60,666 nucleotides of DNA, from the NCBI GenBank assembly GCA_947627195.1, contig CANQVC010000004.1:1-60666 (forward strand), written 5' to 3'. The notes under the pieces were generated by a model. The model saw nothing but the letters and a program-made list of their open reading frames with translations. It did not search any database and was not told the DNA's origin. Position 1 is the first letter of the stretch. Each line of letters opens with the position of its first letter. This DNA is from an uncultured Bacilli bacterium (GTDB lineage: Bacteria; Bacillota_I; Bacilli_A; ML615J-28; CAG-698). The position numbers were made by a program, and so were the translations under genes. Shown one piece after another: positions 26,653 through 35,624 of this stretch.

Positions 26653-27675
26653 CTATAATTTTTGATCAATCATATTTTTCACAAACATTTCAATTTTTTC
26701 ATCATGAATTTGATTTAAAAAGGGAGTAATGAAAGCATTGACTATTAATGCTTCACTCATTTGTTTAGATAAGCCTCTAGACATTAAATAATATAAATCA
26801 TCTTCGTCAATTGCACCAATTGATGCTCCATGATTTGCTAATACATCATATTCATCAATTTGTAATAAAGGATTAGCACTAATTGCGGAATGTAAATCTA
26901 AAATAATTCCTTTTGATTTTTGACTTAATTCAGATTTAAAACATCCTTTTTTAATTATACCATTACTATCGATATGTAAAATAGATGAGTTTTTCGCAAT
27001 GCCATAATTTTTCATTATAGAATATGTATATGGTTTTAAATGATAAACATTTAATATATAATCTTGTTCTTGATTACTTATGTTACAAACACAATGACAA
27101 AATTCAGCCTTAGCTTTTTCACTATATAAATAAGTATTATACATTAAATTAGCTTTTGTCTCATTAAAAGAAAATGTATTTAAAGAAAGAGTAGAACTTT
27201 CATCTAAATATTGGTTAACATATTCTTTAATTTCTTTTTCAGCATGACTAAATTGAATGTAATTAACATTGCTATGTTCATTACAATTAATTTCCACAAC
27301 ACTTTCCATAGGAATTTCAATACGTAAATATATTTGCATAATATTTGCTTTAACATGTTCATCAATATCAAATACAAGATTCATTGCTTCTGATTGATCA
27401 TTAACATGAATAATTTTTAAATTAACATTACGCATTATATGAATAATTGTTGTGAAATTAGCTTTTTTAATTATTTCATTTTCTTCATTAGGACGTTTTC
27501 TTTTACAAATGTCATAACAATCAAATGAATCAGCAACATCTATATCAATGATGTCTTCATCTACATTATTTAAGATAGCTTTGCAATCATTAAAAATAAT
27601 GTATTGATCATTATCATTAATTAAAGAAAATACTTCTTCTCTATATTCTGAAAATCGTTTCATATTACTTTGCAC
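26653..27675 (-). CDS. sufD: Fe-S assembly protein SufD
   Basis: 340 residues, somewhat shorter and more divergent than Bacillus SufD. The C-terminal pattern HGASIGAIDEDDLYYLMSRGLSK and the preceding ILDLHSAISANPLLQIDEYD identify it as a SufB/SufD-type protein. It partners SufB and SufC in the scaffold complex. The N-terminal half is hard to align by eye. It overlaps sufC by 11 bases. Confidence 0.93.
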   Translation of the reverse strand: MQSNMKRFSEYREEVFSLINDNDQYIIFNDCKAILNNVDEDIIDIDVADSFDCYDICKRKRPNEENEIIKKANFTTIIHIMRNVNLKIIHVNDQSEAMNLVFDIDEHVKANIMQIYLRIEIPMESVVEINCNEHSNVNYIQFSHAEKEIKEYVNQYLDESSTLSLNTFSFNETKANLMYNTYLYSEKAKAEFCHCVCNISNQEQDYILNVYHLKPYTYSIMKNYGIAKNSSILHIDSNGIIKKGCFKSELSQKSKGIILDLHSAISANPLLQIDEYDVLANHGASIGAIDEDDLYYLMSRGLSKQMSEALIVNAFITPFLNQIHDEKIEMFVKNMIDQKL

Positions 27676-28483
27676 CTTTATTTACAGCACAAGAGCCAAG
27701 AATAATAGCTTCTTTTTTATTCGTACTTTCATCAACAATTCCTAACTCTACTTTTATCCAATCATAACCTTCATTATCAACTTTGGTAATCAATTCTTTT
27801 CCTCCACTTTTAACAATCTTTCCATTAACCATAATATGCACATTGCTAACATCTATGTAGTCTAAAAGCCTTTGATAATGAGTAATAATTAAACTAGCAA
27901 AATTATCACTTTGCATACCATTAATATTTTCACCAACTATTTTTAATGCATCAACATCTAATCCTGAATCAATTTCATCTAAAATGGCAAAATGAGGTTT
28001 CAACATTTTCATTTGTAATATTTCATTTCTTTTCTTTTCTCCACCTGAAAATCCTTCATTAATATAACGATGAGGTAAATCAGGATTCATTTTTAAATCT
28101 TTTACTGCTTTATCCATTTCTTTAATGAATTTGAATAACGAAACATGTTCATTTTCTCCTAAACGTGCTTGCATTGCTGCTTTAATAAAATCAGAATTGG
28201 TAATACCTGTAATTTCATTAGGATATTGCATAGCAAGAAAAATACCTTTACGACTTCTTTCATCAACTGACATTGATAATAAATCTTCTCCATCTAATGT
28301 AATTGAACCTTCAGTTACAATATATTTAGGATTTCCCATAATAACAGCTGATAAAGTAGATTTACCTGTACCATTAGGTCCCATGATAGCATGCATTTCT
28401 CCTGTATGGATTGTTAAATCGACACCTTTTAAAATTTCTTTGTTATCTATTTTTGCATGAAGATTTTTAATAACTAATTCCAT
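27665..28483 (-). CDS. sufC: Fe-S assembly ATPase SufC
   Basis: ABC-type ATPase of the SUF scaffold. Walker A is GPNGTGKST, the Q-loop region is MQYPNEITGI, the signature is EGFSGGEKKRNEI and Walker B is FAILDEIDSGLDVDAL, with the switch in ITHYQRLL. At 272 residues it is about 20 longer than usual because of a C-terminal tail (VDESTNKKEAIILGSCAVNK). First gene of sufCDSUB. A TATAAT-like hexamer lies about 50 bases upstream, but no convincing -35 box was found. Confidence 0.96.
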   Translation of the reverse strand: MELVIKNLHAKIDNKEILKGVDLTIHTGEMHAIMGPNGTGKSTLSAVIMGNPKYIVTEGSITLDGEDLLSMSVDERSRKGIFLAMQYPNEITGITNSDFIKAAMQARLGENEHVSLFKFIKEMDKAVKDLKMNPDLPHRYINEGFSGGEKKRNEILQMKMLKPHFAILDEIDSGLDVDALKIVGENINGMQSDNFASLIITHYQRLLDYIDVSNVHIMVNGKIVKSGGKELITKVDNEGYDWIKVELGIVDESTNKKEAIILGSCAVNKGAK

Positions 28484-28640
28484 TTCTTTTCTCCTTGTTT
28501 GTTTTTAATATTTTGTAATTTATAACATATATATTATATCACTTTTTTTATTCTATTGTGTGAAATATTATAATTTTTTTATTTTATCTTAAATTATTAA
28601 TAATTTTATTAAATAAATATTTCCTATTGTAAAAGTCTTT

Positions 28641-28667
28641 AAAAAAGCAAAGAGAACTTCTCTTTGC
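28641..28667 (-). terminator. Terminator after the 28677-29054 membrane protein gene
   Basis: Perfect minus-strand stem GCAAAGAGAA / TTCTCTTTGC followed by six T. Confidence 0.9.
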
Positions 28668-28676
28668 ATTTTTAAA

Positions 28677-29054
28677 CTATTTTTTATTTTGTTGTTTTCT
28701 TTTTTCTGTTGCTTCAACAACAATCGGAATAAAGAATAAAATTAATGTTAAAGCGAATAAACCAATACCAATATATAACAAAACTTGAGATGATATTAAT
28801 ATGGAAACAGCAATTAAAATAATAACTATGAATGTATAAATATTTAATTGTTTAATAAAATTTCTTAAACTTCCTGAACCAATTCCTGTAAATAAAATTC
28901 CACAAGCACTAGCCGTTACACAAAATATAGCTAATATATTAGTATAACTTTCATATTGTAACCAAACCGTTACAACCATCATTACTGCACAAATTGCTAA
29001 CATGACATTAGATGCAATAGAAAATATATTTTTTGTTTGAGTATTTTCTTCCAT
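28677..29054 (-). CDS. Four-segment membrane protein of unknown function
   Basis: 125 residues with four hydrophobic segments (about 13-31, 39-58, 71-90, 93-113) and a lysine-rich C-terminus. The binding site AGAGGT precedes the ATG. It has its own strong terminator and lies between sufC and the ABC exporter genes on the same strand. The gap to the exporter's stop codon is 83 bases, so it could be cotranscribed from the exporter promoter. Not recognised as a named family. Confidence 0.7.
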   Translation of the reverse strand: MEENTQTKNIFSIASNVMLAICAVMMVVTVWLQYESYTNILAIFCVTASACGILFTGIGSGSLRNFIKQLNIYTFIVIILIAVSILISSQVLLYIGIGLFALTLILFFIPIVVEATEKRKQQNKK

Positions 29055-29137
29055 TAGATTACCTCTTTCTAATATTTTAATTACATATATATTATACCAA
29101 GAAATAATTAAAAAATAAAGTAAAATTAATAAATTTG

Positions 29138-30916
29138 TTATTGAAATTGTGAATAATAAAGTTCATGATAGAATCCTTTGTTATTTAATAATTCATTATG
29201 TGTTCCTTTTTCCACAATATTTCCATCTTTCACAACTAATATTAAATCAGCATTTTGGATAGTTGATAAACGATGAGCAATAATAAAACAAGTTTTACCT
29301 TTCATCAATTCTTTCATTGCTTCTTGAATTTGTATTTCAGTACGAGTATCAACATTAGATGTAGCTTCATCTAATATTAACATTTTGGCATCTAATAACA
29401 TTGCTCTAGCAATTGTTAATAATTGTTTTTGTCCTTTGGATATATTTGTTCCCCCTTCAATAAGAACAGTATCATATCCATTAGGAAGTCTAGTAATAAA
29501 ATTATGTATTCGAGCAACTTTTGCCACATTTGTTACATCTTCTAATGTCGCATCTTCTTTACCATATGCTAAATTATCATAAACAGTTCCTTGAAATAAC
29601 CATGTATCTTGTAATACCATTGCATAACTTTTTCTTAAACTTGCTCTTGTTAATTGATTGATTGAAATATTATCTAAATCAATTTCACCATCTTGGATAT
29701 CATAAAAACGCATCAATAAGTTAACTATAGTTGTTTTACCTGCTCCCGTTGGTCCTACAATAGCAACAACTTTCCCTGCTAAAGCTGAAAAACTTAAATC
29801 ATGGATTATTGTTTGATCAGGAATATAGCCAAATTTAACATGCGAAAATTCTACATCACCTTTGACATCGTTTAATACAATTGCATTATCGATGTCTTTC
29901 TTTTCTGCTTCTGCATCAATTAAAGCAAAAACTCTTTCGCCTGCTGCTAATGCTGATTGTAAATCAGTAAAGATATTTGCTACTTCATTTATTGGTCCAG
30001 AAAACTTTTTAGAATATAATACAAATGAACCAATTTTACCTAAACTAAAGCCATTGTAAACATTAAGCAAAGCTCCAAATATACATACTAAAGATAATGA
30101 CAAATTATTAACAAAATTAACACCTGGTCCAGTCATTGATCCATAATATTCTGCTTGATAAGCTGCATCTGTAGCTTTAGTGTTATATTCATCAAATACA
30201 TTTAACGTTTTTTCTTCTCTACCATATGCTCTTATTGTTTTATTTCCTGTAATCATTTCTTCAACGTATCCATTTAAATATCCTAATGTTGCTGATCTTT
30301 CTTTAAATAATTTATGTGTCCTCTTTAACATAAATCTTGTAAATAATAAAGAAATGGGAATTGTTATTACAAATACTAATATTAATATAGGCGATATAAT
30401 AATCATCATTATAAGAGAACCAATGACAGTAATAATACTTGTACATATAGATATTAAATCACTTGAAAGAGAAGTATTAATAGTATCAATATCGTATGAC
30501 ATTTTGCTAATAATATCACCTATTTGATTTGTATCATAATATGATACAGGTAACATAGATAATTTACTAAAAGCATCTTTTCTCATTTCAAAGACAACAG
30601 ACTTACCAATTTTAATCATTAGTTTTGATAAAACATATGAAAAAATAGAAGATAATAAATAAAATATAACCATTAATATAGCATAGAAATATATTTTTTG
30701 AAAATCAGCTTGTCCTGCTTCATTACCAATTGCATCTATTGCCCATCCTGATAATAATGGACCAACTAATGAAAATAAATTTGAAGCAACTGTTAAAAAG
30801 AAAGCAAGTAATAATGACCATTTAAAACGGTATAAATACTGCCACAATCTTCTAAGAACATATTTTACATCTTTAGGTTTTTGAAATGTTCGCATTTTAC
30901 CTTGTTTTTGATTCAT
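29138..30916 (-). CDS. ABC exporter subunit with consensus catalytic site
   Basis: 592-residue half-transporter with six membrane segments then an ATPase domain: Walker A GPTGAGKTT, Walker B MLILDEATSNVD with the catalytic glutamate, and switch histidine in IAHRLST. The signature is ISKGQ rather than LSGGQ. Its start overlaps the stop of the preceding exporter gene by one base. Together they form a heterodimeric multidrug or lipid exporter of the BmrCD/LmrCD/TM287-288 type. The substrate is unknown. There is no adjacent regulator gene. Confidence 0.92.
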   Translation of the reverse strand: MNQKQGKMRTFQKPKDVKYVLRRLWQYLYRFKWSLLLAFFLTVASNLFSLVGPLLSGWAIDAIGNEAGQADFQKIYFYAILMVIFYLLSSIFSYVLSKLMIKIGKSVVFEMRKDAFSKLSMLPVSYYDTNQIGDIISKMSYDIDTINTSLSSDLISICTSIITVIGSLIMMIIISPILILVFVITIPISLLFTRFMLKRTHKLFKERSATLGYLNGYVEEMITGNKTIRAYGREEKTLNVFDEYNTKATDAAYQAEYYGSMTGPGVNFVNNLSLSLVCIFGALLNVYNGFSLGKIGSFVLYSKKFSGPINEVANIFTDLQSALAAGERVFALIDAEAEKKDIDNAIVLNDVKGDVEFSHVKFGYIPDQTIIHDLSFSALAGKVVAIVGPTGAGKTTIVNLLMRFYDIQDGEIDLDNISINQLTRASLRKSYAMVLQDTWLFQGTVYDNLAYGKEDATLEDVTNVAKVARIHNFITRLPNGYDTVLIEGGTNISKGQKQLLTIARAMLLDAKMLILDEATSNVDTRTEIQIQEAMKELMKGKTCFIIAHRLSTIQNADLILVVKDGNIVEKGTHNELLNNKGFYHELYYSQFQ

Positions 30917-32628
30917 TATTCATTACCTCCCATTTGAGAGTGATATATTTCTTGATAAACACTAACTGAATTCAATAATTCTTCATGTGTTCCATAACCA
31001 ATCATTTTACCTTCTTCAATTACTAATATAGAATCACAATTCATAATTGAACTAATTCTTTGGGCAACAATAATATTAGTTGTTGTTTGAAAATGTTCTT
31101 TTAAATCTTTACGAAGAGTAGCATCTGTTTTATAATCTAATGCACTTGATGAATCATCTAATATTAAAATATCAGGATGATTAGCTAATGCTCGAGCAAT
31201 TAATAATCGTTGTTTTTGACCACCACTAATATTAGTTCCTTTAGGAGTTAACATTGTTTGAATACCTTCAGGTTCTTTTAATATGAATTCTTTTGCTTGA
31301 GCAACTTCTGCTGCTTTCATTATTTCTTCTTCACTTAAATCACGACCAAAATTGATGTTTTCATAAATTGTATCTGTAAAGATTGTATCATTTTGAAAAA
31401 CTACACCAAACATTTTACGTAAATCTTTGACATCAAAACTTCTAATATCATTTCCATCAATTCTTATAGAACCATTATCTACATCATAAAAACGCATTAA
31501 TAATTGAATGATTGTTGTTTTACCACTTCCTGTTGAGCCAATTATTCCCAAACTTTTCCCTTTTTCTAAAGAGAAATTAATGTTTTCTAAATTAGTTTCT
31601 TTTTTGTTATAACTAAATGTTACATGATCAAATGTAATATATCCTTCATCATTACATTCTTCAATATTATTTTGTTTAGTTAATTCAGGAGGAAGTTGAA
31701 ATACATATTGAATACGAGCAGCAGATGCGGCAGATCTTGAATATATAACAAATATACGTGTAATGGATATCATTGCATTTAGAATCATTGTGAAATAAGT
31801 GGTAAAGGAAATGATAACTCCTACTTTAATAATTCCATTGTTTACTCGATATGCTCCAAGAATAATAACTCCAACTAATCCAATATTTAAAAATATGTTA
31901 ATTAAGGGATTAGATTTAGCCATTGTATACCCTGATTTTAATTCATATTTCATGACATCTTTATTTACTTTTTCAAATCTTTTCTTTTCATAATCTGCTT
32001 TAGACAAAGCTTTTATAACACGAACACCACTAACATTTTCTCTAATTGTTCTAACCATATCATCTATAGCTATTTGTACTTTAGTGAATAATGGTAATCC
32101 GGCTTTAGAAACTAAATAAACAACTAATATAATAAATGGTAATGTAGCTAATAATACTAATGTTAATATTGGATCTAATGTTAATGTAACAATAATTCCT
32201 CCAATTAATAATATTGGCGCTCTTACTCCTAATCGTTGCATCATTCCAACCATTTGGTGGATATTATAAGTATCACTACTCATACGTGATATTAATGATG
32301 GCATTGTTATGTCATCAACTTGTGCACTACTTAAACTTTCAACTTTTTTAAATAAATCGTGACGTAAATGATTAGTTACATTACGGGCTACTCTGCTTGC
32401 CATACGATTAGCAATTATATTGAAAGTTACACCAATGATGGCAAAAAAAATCATTAATCCGCCAAATAGAAAGATAAGTTTTAAATCTCCTTTTTCTAAT
32501 AAATTATCAACAATATAACTTAATACATAGGGGATTGCTAAATCCATTAATGTTCCAATAATTTTGATTAATAATCCTAAAGTTATTCGTCCCCAATATG
32601 GGTTTACATATTCTAATATTTTTTTCAT
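30916..32628 (-). CDS. ABC exporter subunit with degenerate catalytic site
   Basis: 570-residue half-transporter paired with the next gene. Walker A is intact (GSTGSGKTT) and the signature is ISGGQKQR. Walker B reads ILILDDSSSALD, with Asp in place of the catalytic Glu, and the switch residue is Gln in VAQRISS. These two changes are the known hallmark of the degenerate-site subunit in heterodimeric exporters such as TM287, so they are functional design and not decay. The transmembrane half is typical. A promoter is visible at 32650-32678. Confidence 0.92.
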   Translation of the reverse strand: MKKILEYVNPYWGRITLGLLIKIIGTLMDLAIPYVLSYIVDNLLEKGDLKLIFLFGGLMIFFAIIGVTFNIIANRMASRVARNVTNHLRHDLFKKVESLSSAQVDDITMPSLISRMSSDTYNIHQMVGMMQRLGVRAPILLIGGIIVTLTLDPILTLVLLATLPFIILVVYLVSKAGLPLFTKVQIAIDDMVRTIRENVSGVRVIKALSKADYEKKRFEKVNKDVMKYELKSGYTMAKSNPLINIFLNIGLVGVIILGAYRVNNGIIKVGVIISFTTYFTMILNAMISITRIFVIYSRSAASAARIQYVFQLPPELTKQNNIEECNDEGYITFDHVTFSYNKKETNLENINFSLEKGKSLGIIGSTGSGKTTIIQLLMRFYDVDNGSIRIDGNDIRSFDVKDLRKMFGVVFQNDTIFTDTIYENINFGRDLSEEEIMKAAEVAQAKEFILKEPEGIQTMLTPKGTNISGGQKQRLLIARALANHPDILILDDSSSALDYKTDATLRKDLKEHFQTTTNIIVAQRISSIMNCDSILVIEEGKMIGYGTHEELLNSVSVYQEIYHSQMGGNE

Positions 32629-32649
32629 ATTTTTCCTCTTATGCTTTTC

Positions 32650-32678
32650 ATATTATACTTTTTTTACATAGAAGTCAA
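32650..32678 (-). promoter_or_regulatory. Promoter of the heterodimeric ABC exporter genes
   Basis: Minus-strand TTGACT (32673-32678). A -10 element TAATAT (32650-32655) gives a 17-base spacer; an overlapping TATAAT (32652-32657) gives 15. It lies 22 bases upstream of the ATG. Confidence 0.7.
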
Positions 32679-32709
32679 GAAAAAAACGATTGACAAAAAT
32701 ATTTTAAAA

Positions 32710-32739
32710 AGTATGAATCTAAATATAATGATTCATACT
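32710..32739. terminator. Perfect hairpin, probable terminator
   Basis: Ten-base arms AGTATGAATC / GATTCATACT with a 10-base loop. A T5 run follows on the minus strand, and a T7 run follows 5 bases later on the plus strand. It could end transcripts from the EFR1 gene 300 bases upstream, or act as an operator above the exporter promoter. Confidence 0.55.
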
Positions 32740-33042
32740 ATATGTTTTTTTATAATTTCCTTTTTATCTTTGTTATATGTTAATTTTCCAATTATATATA
32801 TTATAATTAACTGCATTATTTCAATCAAATTTTTATAAACTACACCATCATAATTAATAAAATTATAAATTGTTTTGAAATATGTTTATTTATTACAAAT
32901 TTTATATCTTAAACCAATTTTTTATTTTTCAATAATATTGAAAAATATATTTTTTAAATAATAAAAAGAATAAATTAATTATAAATAGTAAAATAAAATT
33001 AAAAAACATATAATAGAAATAATCTATCATATGTTAATTTAT

Positions 33043-33972
33043 TTAACTAATATAATCATAAATATTTATATTAGCATTTTCTAATTGTTTATTTACTTCA
33101 CGATAATATTTTTTATAAATTCGATATACCCCTTTAGCATGATTGAATACAAATGGAAATTCAATTGTTTCATCTTTTAATAAATCATTTAAATGATAAC
33201 TACCATTAACTTTCCAAAATTTAAATATCCCAATATGAATAGCATTGGCAGGACAATTAAATGAACATCCCATACATAAAACACATTTATGACCAAACTT
33301 GTATTTACCATTTTCGATTGTAATATTATTTTGACTACATTCTTTAATACATTTACCACATTTTATACATTTTTTATAATCTACTTTAAAACAAGTTCCA
33401 TGAAGATGAGCAAACTTACGTTCAATAAAACCTATAGGATTAGTCAACATTCTTTTGAGAATACTTCTTTTAACTCTAGTTCTTTGATTTGTTTGATATA
33501 AATTAGTTAATTCACGACAATTTAAATCAGCTAAGGCATGAGCATATATCCACATTTGTTTTGCCATTGCATCTTTATGTCGATAAATCATATTATAAGG
33601 CATAACAATATGTCTTTCCATTATAACATCATAACCTTTTTTGGTTAATATTTTCAAACATTTTTGTGATGAACAATCATTAATATGTAATCCTTCTCCT
33701 GATGTTTTAAAGAAAAATGTTTTTTTAATGTTTACATCAGGCAATTCTTTACAAAGCCTAATTATTGGTTCAGGAGCACAAAAAGCATGAATAGGATAAC
33801 CAATACCAATTAAATCATATTCATTAGGATTTGGTATAGAGACAACTTCTTGAGATATACGATAAATATCTACTTGATTATTATTATCTAATTGAGAAAA
33901 ATATTTTTGATATAATTTACTAACTTGATACGTATTTCCTGTGCCCGAAAAAACATAAAGAATTATTTTCAT
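33043..33972 (-). CDS. EFR1-type flavodoxin-ferredoxin fusion protein
   Basis: 309 residues. An N-terminal flavodoxin-like domain (FSGTGNTYQV phosphate-binding loop at 9-18) is followed near residues 200-250 by two 4Fe-4S motifs, CIKCGKCIKECS and CVLCMGCSFNCPANAI. This is the EFR1 family layout, a one-chain electron carrier able to connect FMN and Fe-S chemistry. It overlaps the upstream SDR gene by four bases, so the two are translationally coupled. The likely role is to supply or accept electrons for the SDR-type enzyme or an unknown partner. Confidence 0.87.
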   Translation of the reverse strand: MKIILYVFSGTGNTYQVSKLYQKYFSQLDNNNQVDIYRISQEVVSIPNPNEYDLIGIGYPIHAFCAPEPIIRLCKELPDVNIKKTFFFKTSGEGLHINDCSSQKCLKILTKKGYDVIMERHIVMPYNMIYRHKDAMAKQMWIYAHALADLNCRELTNLYQTNQRTRVKRSILKRMLTNPIGFIERKFAHLHGTCFKVDYKKCIKCGKCIKECSQNNITIENGKYKFGHKCVLCMGCSFNCPANAIHIGIFKFWKVNGSYHLNDLLKDETIEFPFVFNHAKGVYRIYKKYYREVNKQLENANINIYDYIS

Positions 33973-35486
33973 TTTTCAATAACCGCCTGGAAATTATCAT
34001 CCATTACATATTTATCATTTTCATTTTCTTCATGAGAATCATACCAATAATAAGCAAATATTTTATCATTTTTTGCTAAACGATTGAAATCCCAAACATT
34101 TTCTTTATAAATTGGATTATACCAATGACCACATCTTATAACTGTATAAGCATTCGCACTAAACTGTTCATGATCTTGAGTTTCCCATACTAAAGGACGA
34201 TACATGTCCCCTTTCGCAAACATTTGAGTTATTAATTTACCACCATGAAATGATGCATATTGTTTTAAATCATCAATTGTAATTTCACTATCTTTTTTAT
34301 TAATATCAAAAAATGAGTTTTCTTTTTTCTTTTCTTCTTTAGAAATATCTTTTAATGTGAAAACAAATTGTTCCCAAGGTATATTTAATTCTTGATATTT
34401 TTCCATACTACCATAATAAGCAATAATTTTAGCTTCTTGATTATTATTATACCAATAAGATGGAGCATTTTTATTTTTTCTTAAACGATTAAAGAAAAAT
34501 TTATTTATTAATTTTGTTGGAACAAATCTTCCTAAACGATATAATTTGTTATTATTACTGATATTTTGCCAATATGATGAAATAGATTGTTTTTGATAAT
34601 TAAATTTTTCATTTAATAAATTACCATCTGAAAACCAAACACCATGAAAATTACGTGTGCAACAATCTTGAGGTGTAAAAAACTTTTCTATACTTCCACC
34701 AATAATTTTAAATCCCTCATTAATTGTTTCATAACCAGATATACAATTTTCTTCTAAACTACCAATATTAAAAACTTTTTTCCAAAAAGTTGAATCTAAA
34801 TGTTTTAAACGATCTTCTTTTAATATATTGGCAATTAATGTTCCACTATCTTCAGCTGTGACCCATTCTAATGGAGCATTCATTGGCGTATGAAACATTA
34901 ATCCATCACTCATATTATCTTTTAACATATTTTTATGAATCATTGCTGTTTGACGTAAGACAACCCATGAAGAAATATGGCTTTCTAAGACACAAAATTC
35001 CCCTCGTAATTTTGTTGCAGCATATATATCAAATGGGCTTACTAATAATGGATCACCAACTTTGGCATATGGATGTTTTTCTGTTCTATTTCCATATAAT
35101 GCAACAGTACTAATATGGATTAACTTAGGTTGTGATGAAACAACTTTTTCTATTTCATTTACTAATACTTTAACTCCTTTTTCATTGCAACGAATAGATG
35201 CACTTGGATCTTGATCTGATCTTGGGGGAATAACAGCAGCTAAATTTATTACATAATCTACATCATGAATAAGTCGATGACACATATGTGAATCATCAAT
35301 ATTACCAATAATTATTTCAACCATATTTTGTTTAATCTCATTTTTAAATTGTTTTTTAAAATGTTTCATTCTATCATCATTGGGTTCAATTAATACTTTG
35401 ATTAAACTTACTTCAGGAAGTGGTAATACTTTTTCCATAACAGCCATACCCATATTACCAGTAGCTCCAGTAATTGCTAATTTCAT
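33969..35486 (-). CDS. Extended SDR (NAD-dependent epimerase/dehydratase-like) with a C-terminal extension
   Basis: 505 residues. The first 300 or so are an extended short-chain dehydrogenase/epimerase: dinucleotide motif GATGNMG at 7-13, VINLAAVIPP, and the active-site motif YAATK. A further 200 residues follow, with tryptophan- and tyrosine-rich segments (APSYWYNNNQEAKIIAYYG and KIFAYYWYDSHEENEN look like a weak internal repeat), for which I recognise no domain. Most family members stop near 320 residues. The overlap with the EFR1 gene suggests a two-protein redox system. The substrate (sugar nucleotide, sterol-like or other) is unknown. Confidence 0.82.
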   Translation of the reverse strand: MKLAITGATGNMGMAVMEKVLPLPEVSLIKVLIEPNDDRMKHFKKQFKNEIKQNMVEIIIGNIDDSHMCHRLIHDVDYVINLAAVIPPRSDQDPSASIRCNEKGVKVLVNEIEKVVSSQPKLIHISTVALYGNRTEKHPYAKVGDPLLVSPFDIYAATKLRGEFCVLESHISSWVVLRQTAMIHKNMLKDNMSDGLMFHTPMNAPLEWVTAEDSGTLIANILKEDRLKHLDSTFWKKVFNIGSLEENCISGYETINEGFKIIGGSIEKFFTPQDCCTRNFHGVWFSDGNLLNEKFNYQKQSISSYWQNISNNNKLYRLGRFVPTKLINKFFFNRLRKNKNAPSYWYNNNQEAKIIAYYGSMEKYQELNIPWEQFVFTLKDISKEEKKKENSFFDINKKDSEITIDDLKQYASFHGGKLITQMFAKGDMYRPLVWETQDHEQFSANAYTVIRCGHWYNPIYKENVWDFNRLAKNDKIFAYYWYDSHEENENDKYVMDDNFQAVIEK

Positions 35487-35570
35487 TGTAATCCTCCTAT
35501 ATTTGATAACTAATTGTATTTATTATATATTAAAATTTAAAAAAAGTAAAGTGTCAATATATGTCGAATA

Positions 35571-35619
35571 ATAAAAAAGACCTATAGTCTTATTGTATAG
35601 ACAATAAAACTATAAGCCT
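35571..35619 (-). terminator. Terminator after the PFOR gene
   Basis: Long interrupted stem between 35579 and 35619 (including TTATTG / CAATAA and CTATAG / CTATAAG sections) followed by a minus-strand T-run at 35571-35578. Confidence 0.8.
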
Positions 35620-35624
35620 ATTAT

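Larger units (their letters stand above)
32629..33042. other. Non-coding gap of 414 bases
   Basis: Between the exporter gene start and the EFR1 gene stop. It holds the exporter promoter (32650-32678) and one strong hairpin (32710-32739). The rest (about 32760-33042) is extremely AT-rich with no coding frame, RNA fold or repeat that I can support. Confidence 0.6.

Noticed and set aside
28125-28460. Plus-strand 111-residue frame opposite sufC
   Set aside because: Antisense to a clear SufC coding sequence, with no ribosome binding site or motif of its own.
30916-32628. Exporter subunit as an inactivated gene because of Walker B Asp and switch Gln
   Set aside because: These substitutions are the known signature of the degenerate-site half of heterodimeric exporters.
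32641-32838. 65-residue plus-strand frame in the exporter/EFR1 gap
   Set aside because: It runs across the exporter promoter and the perfect hairpin, has no ribosome binding site and its product is low-complexity.
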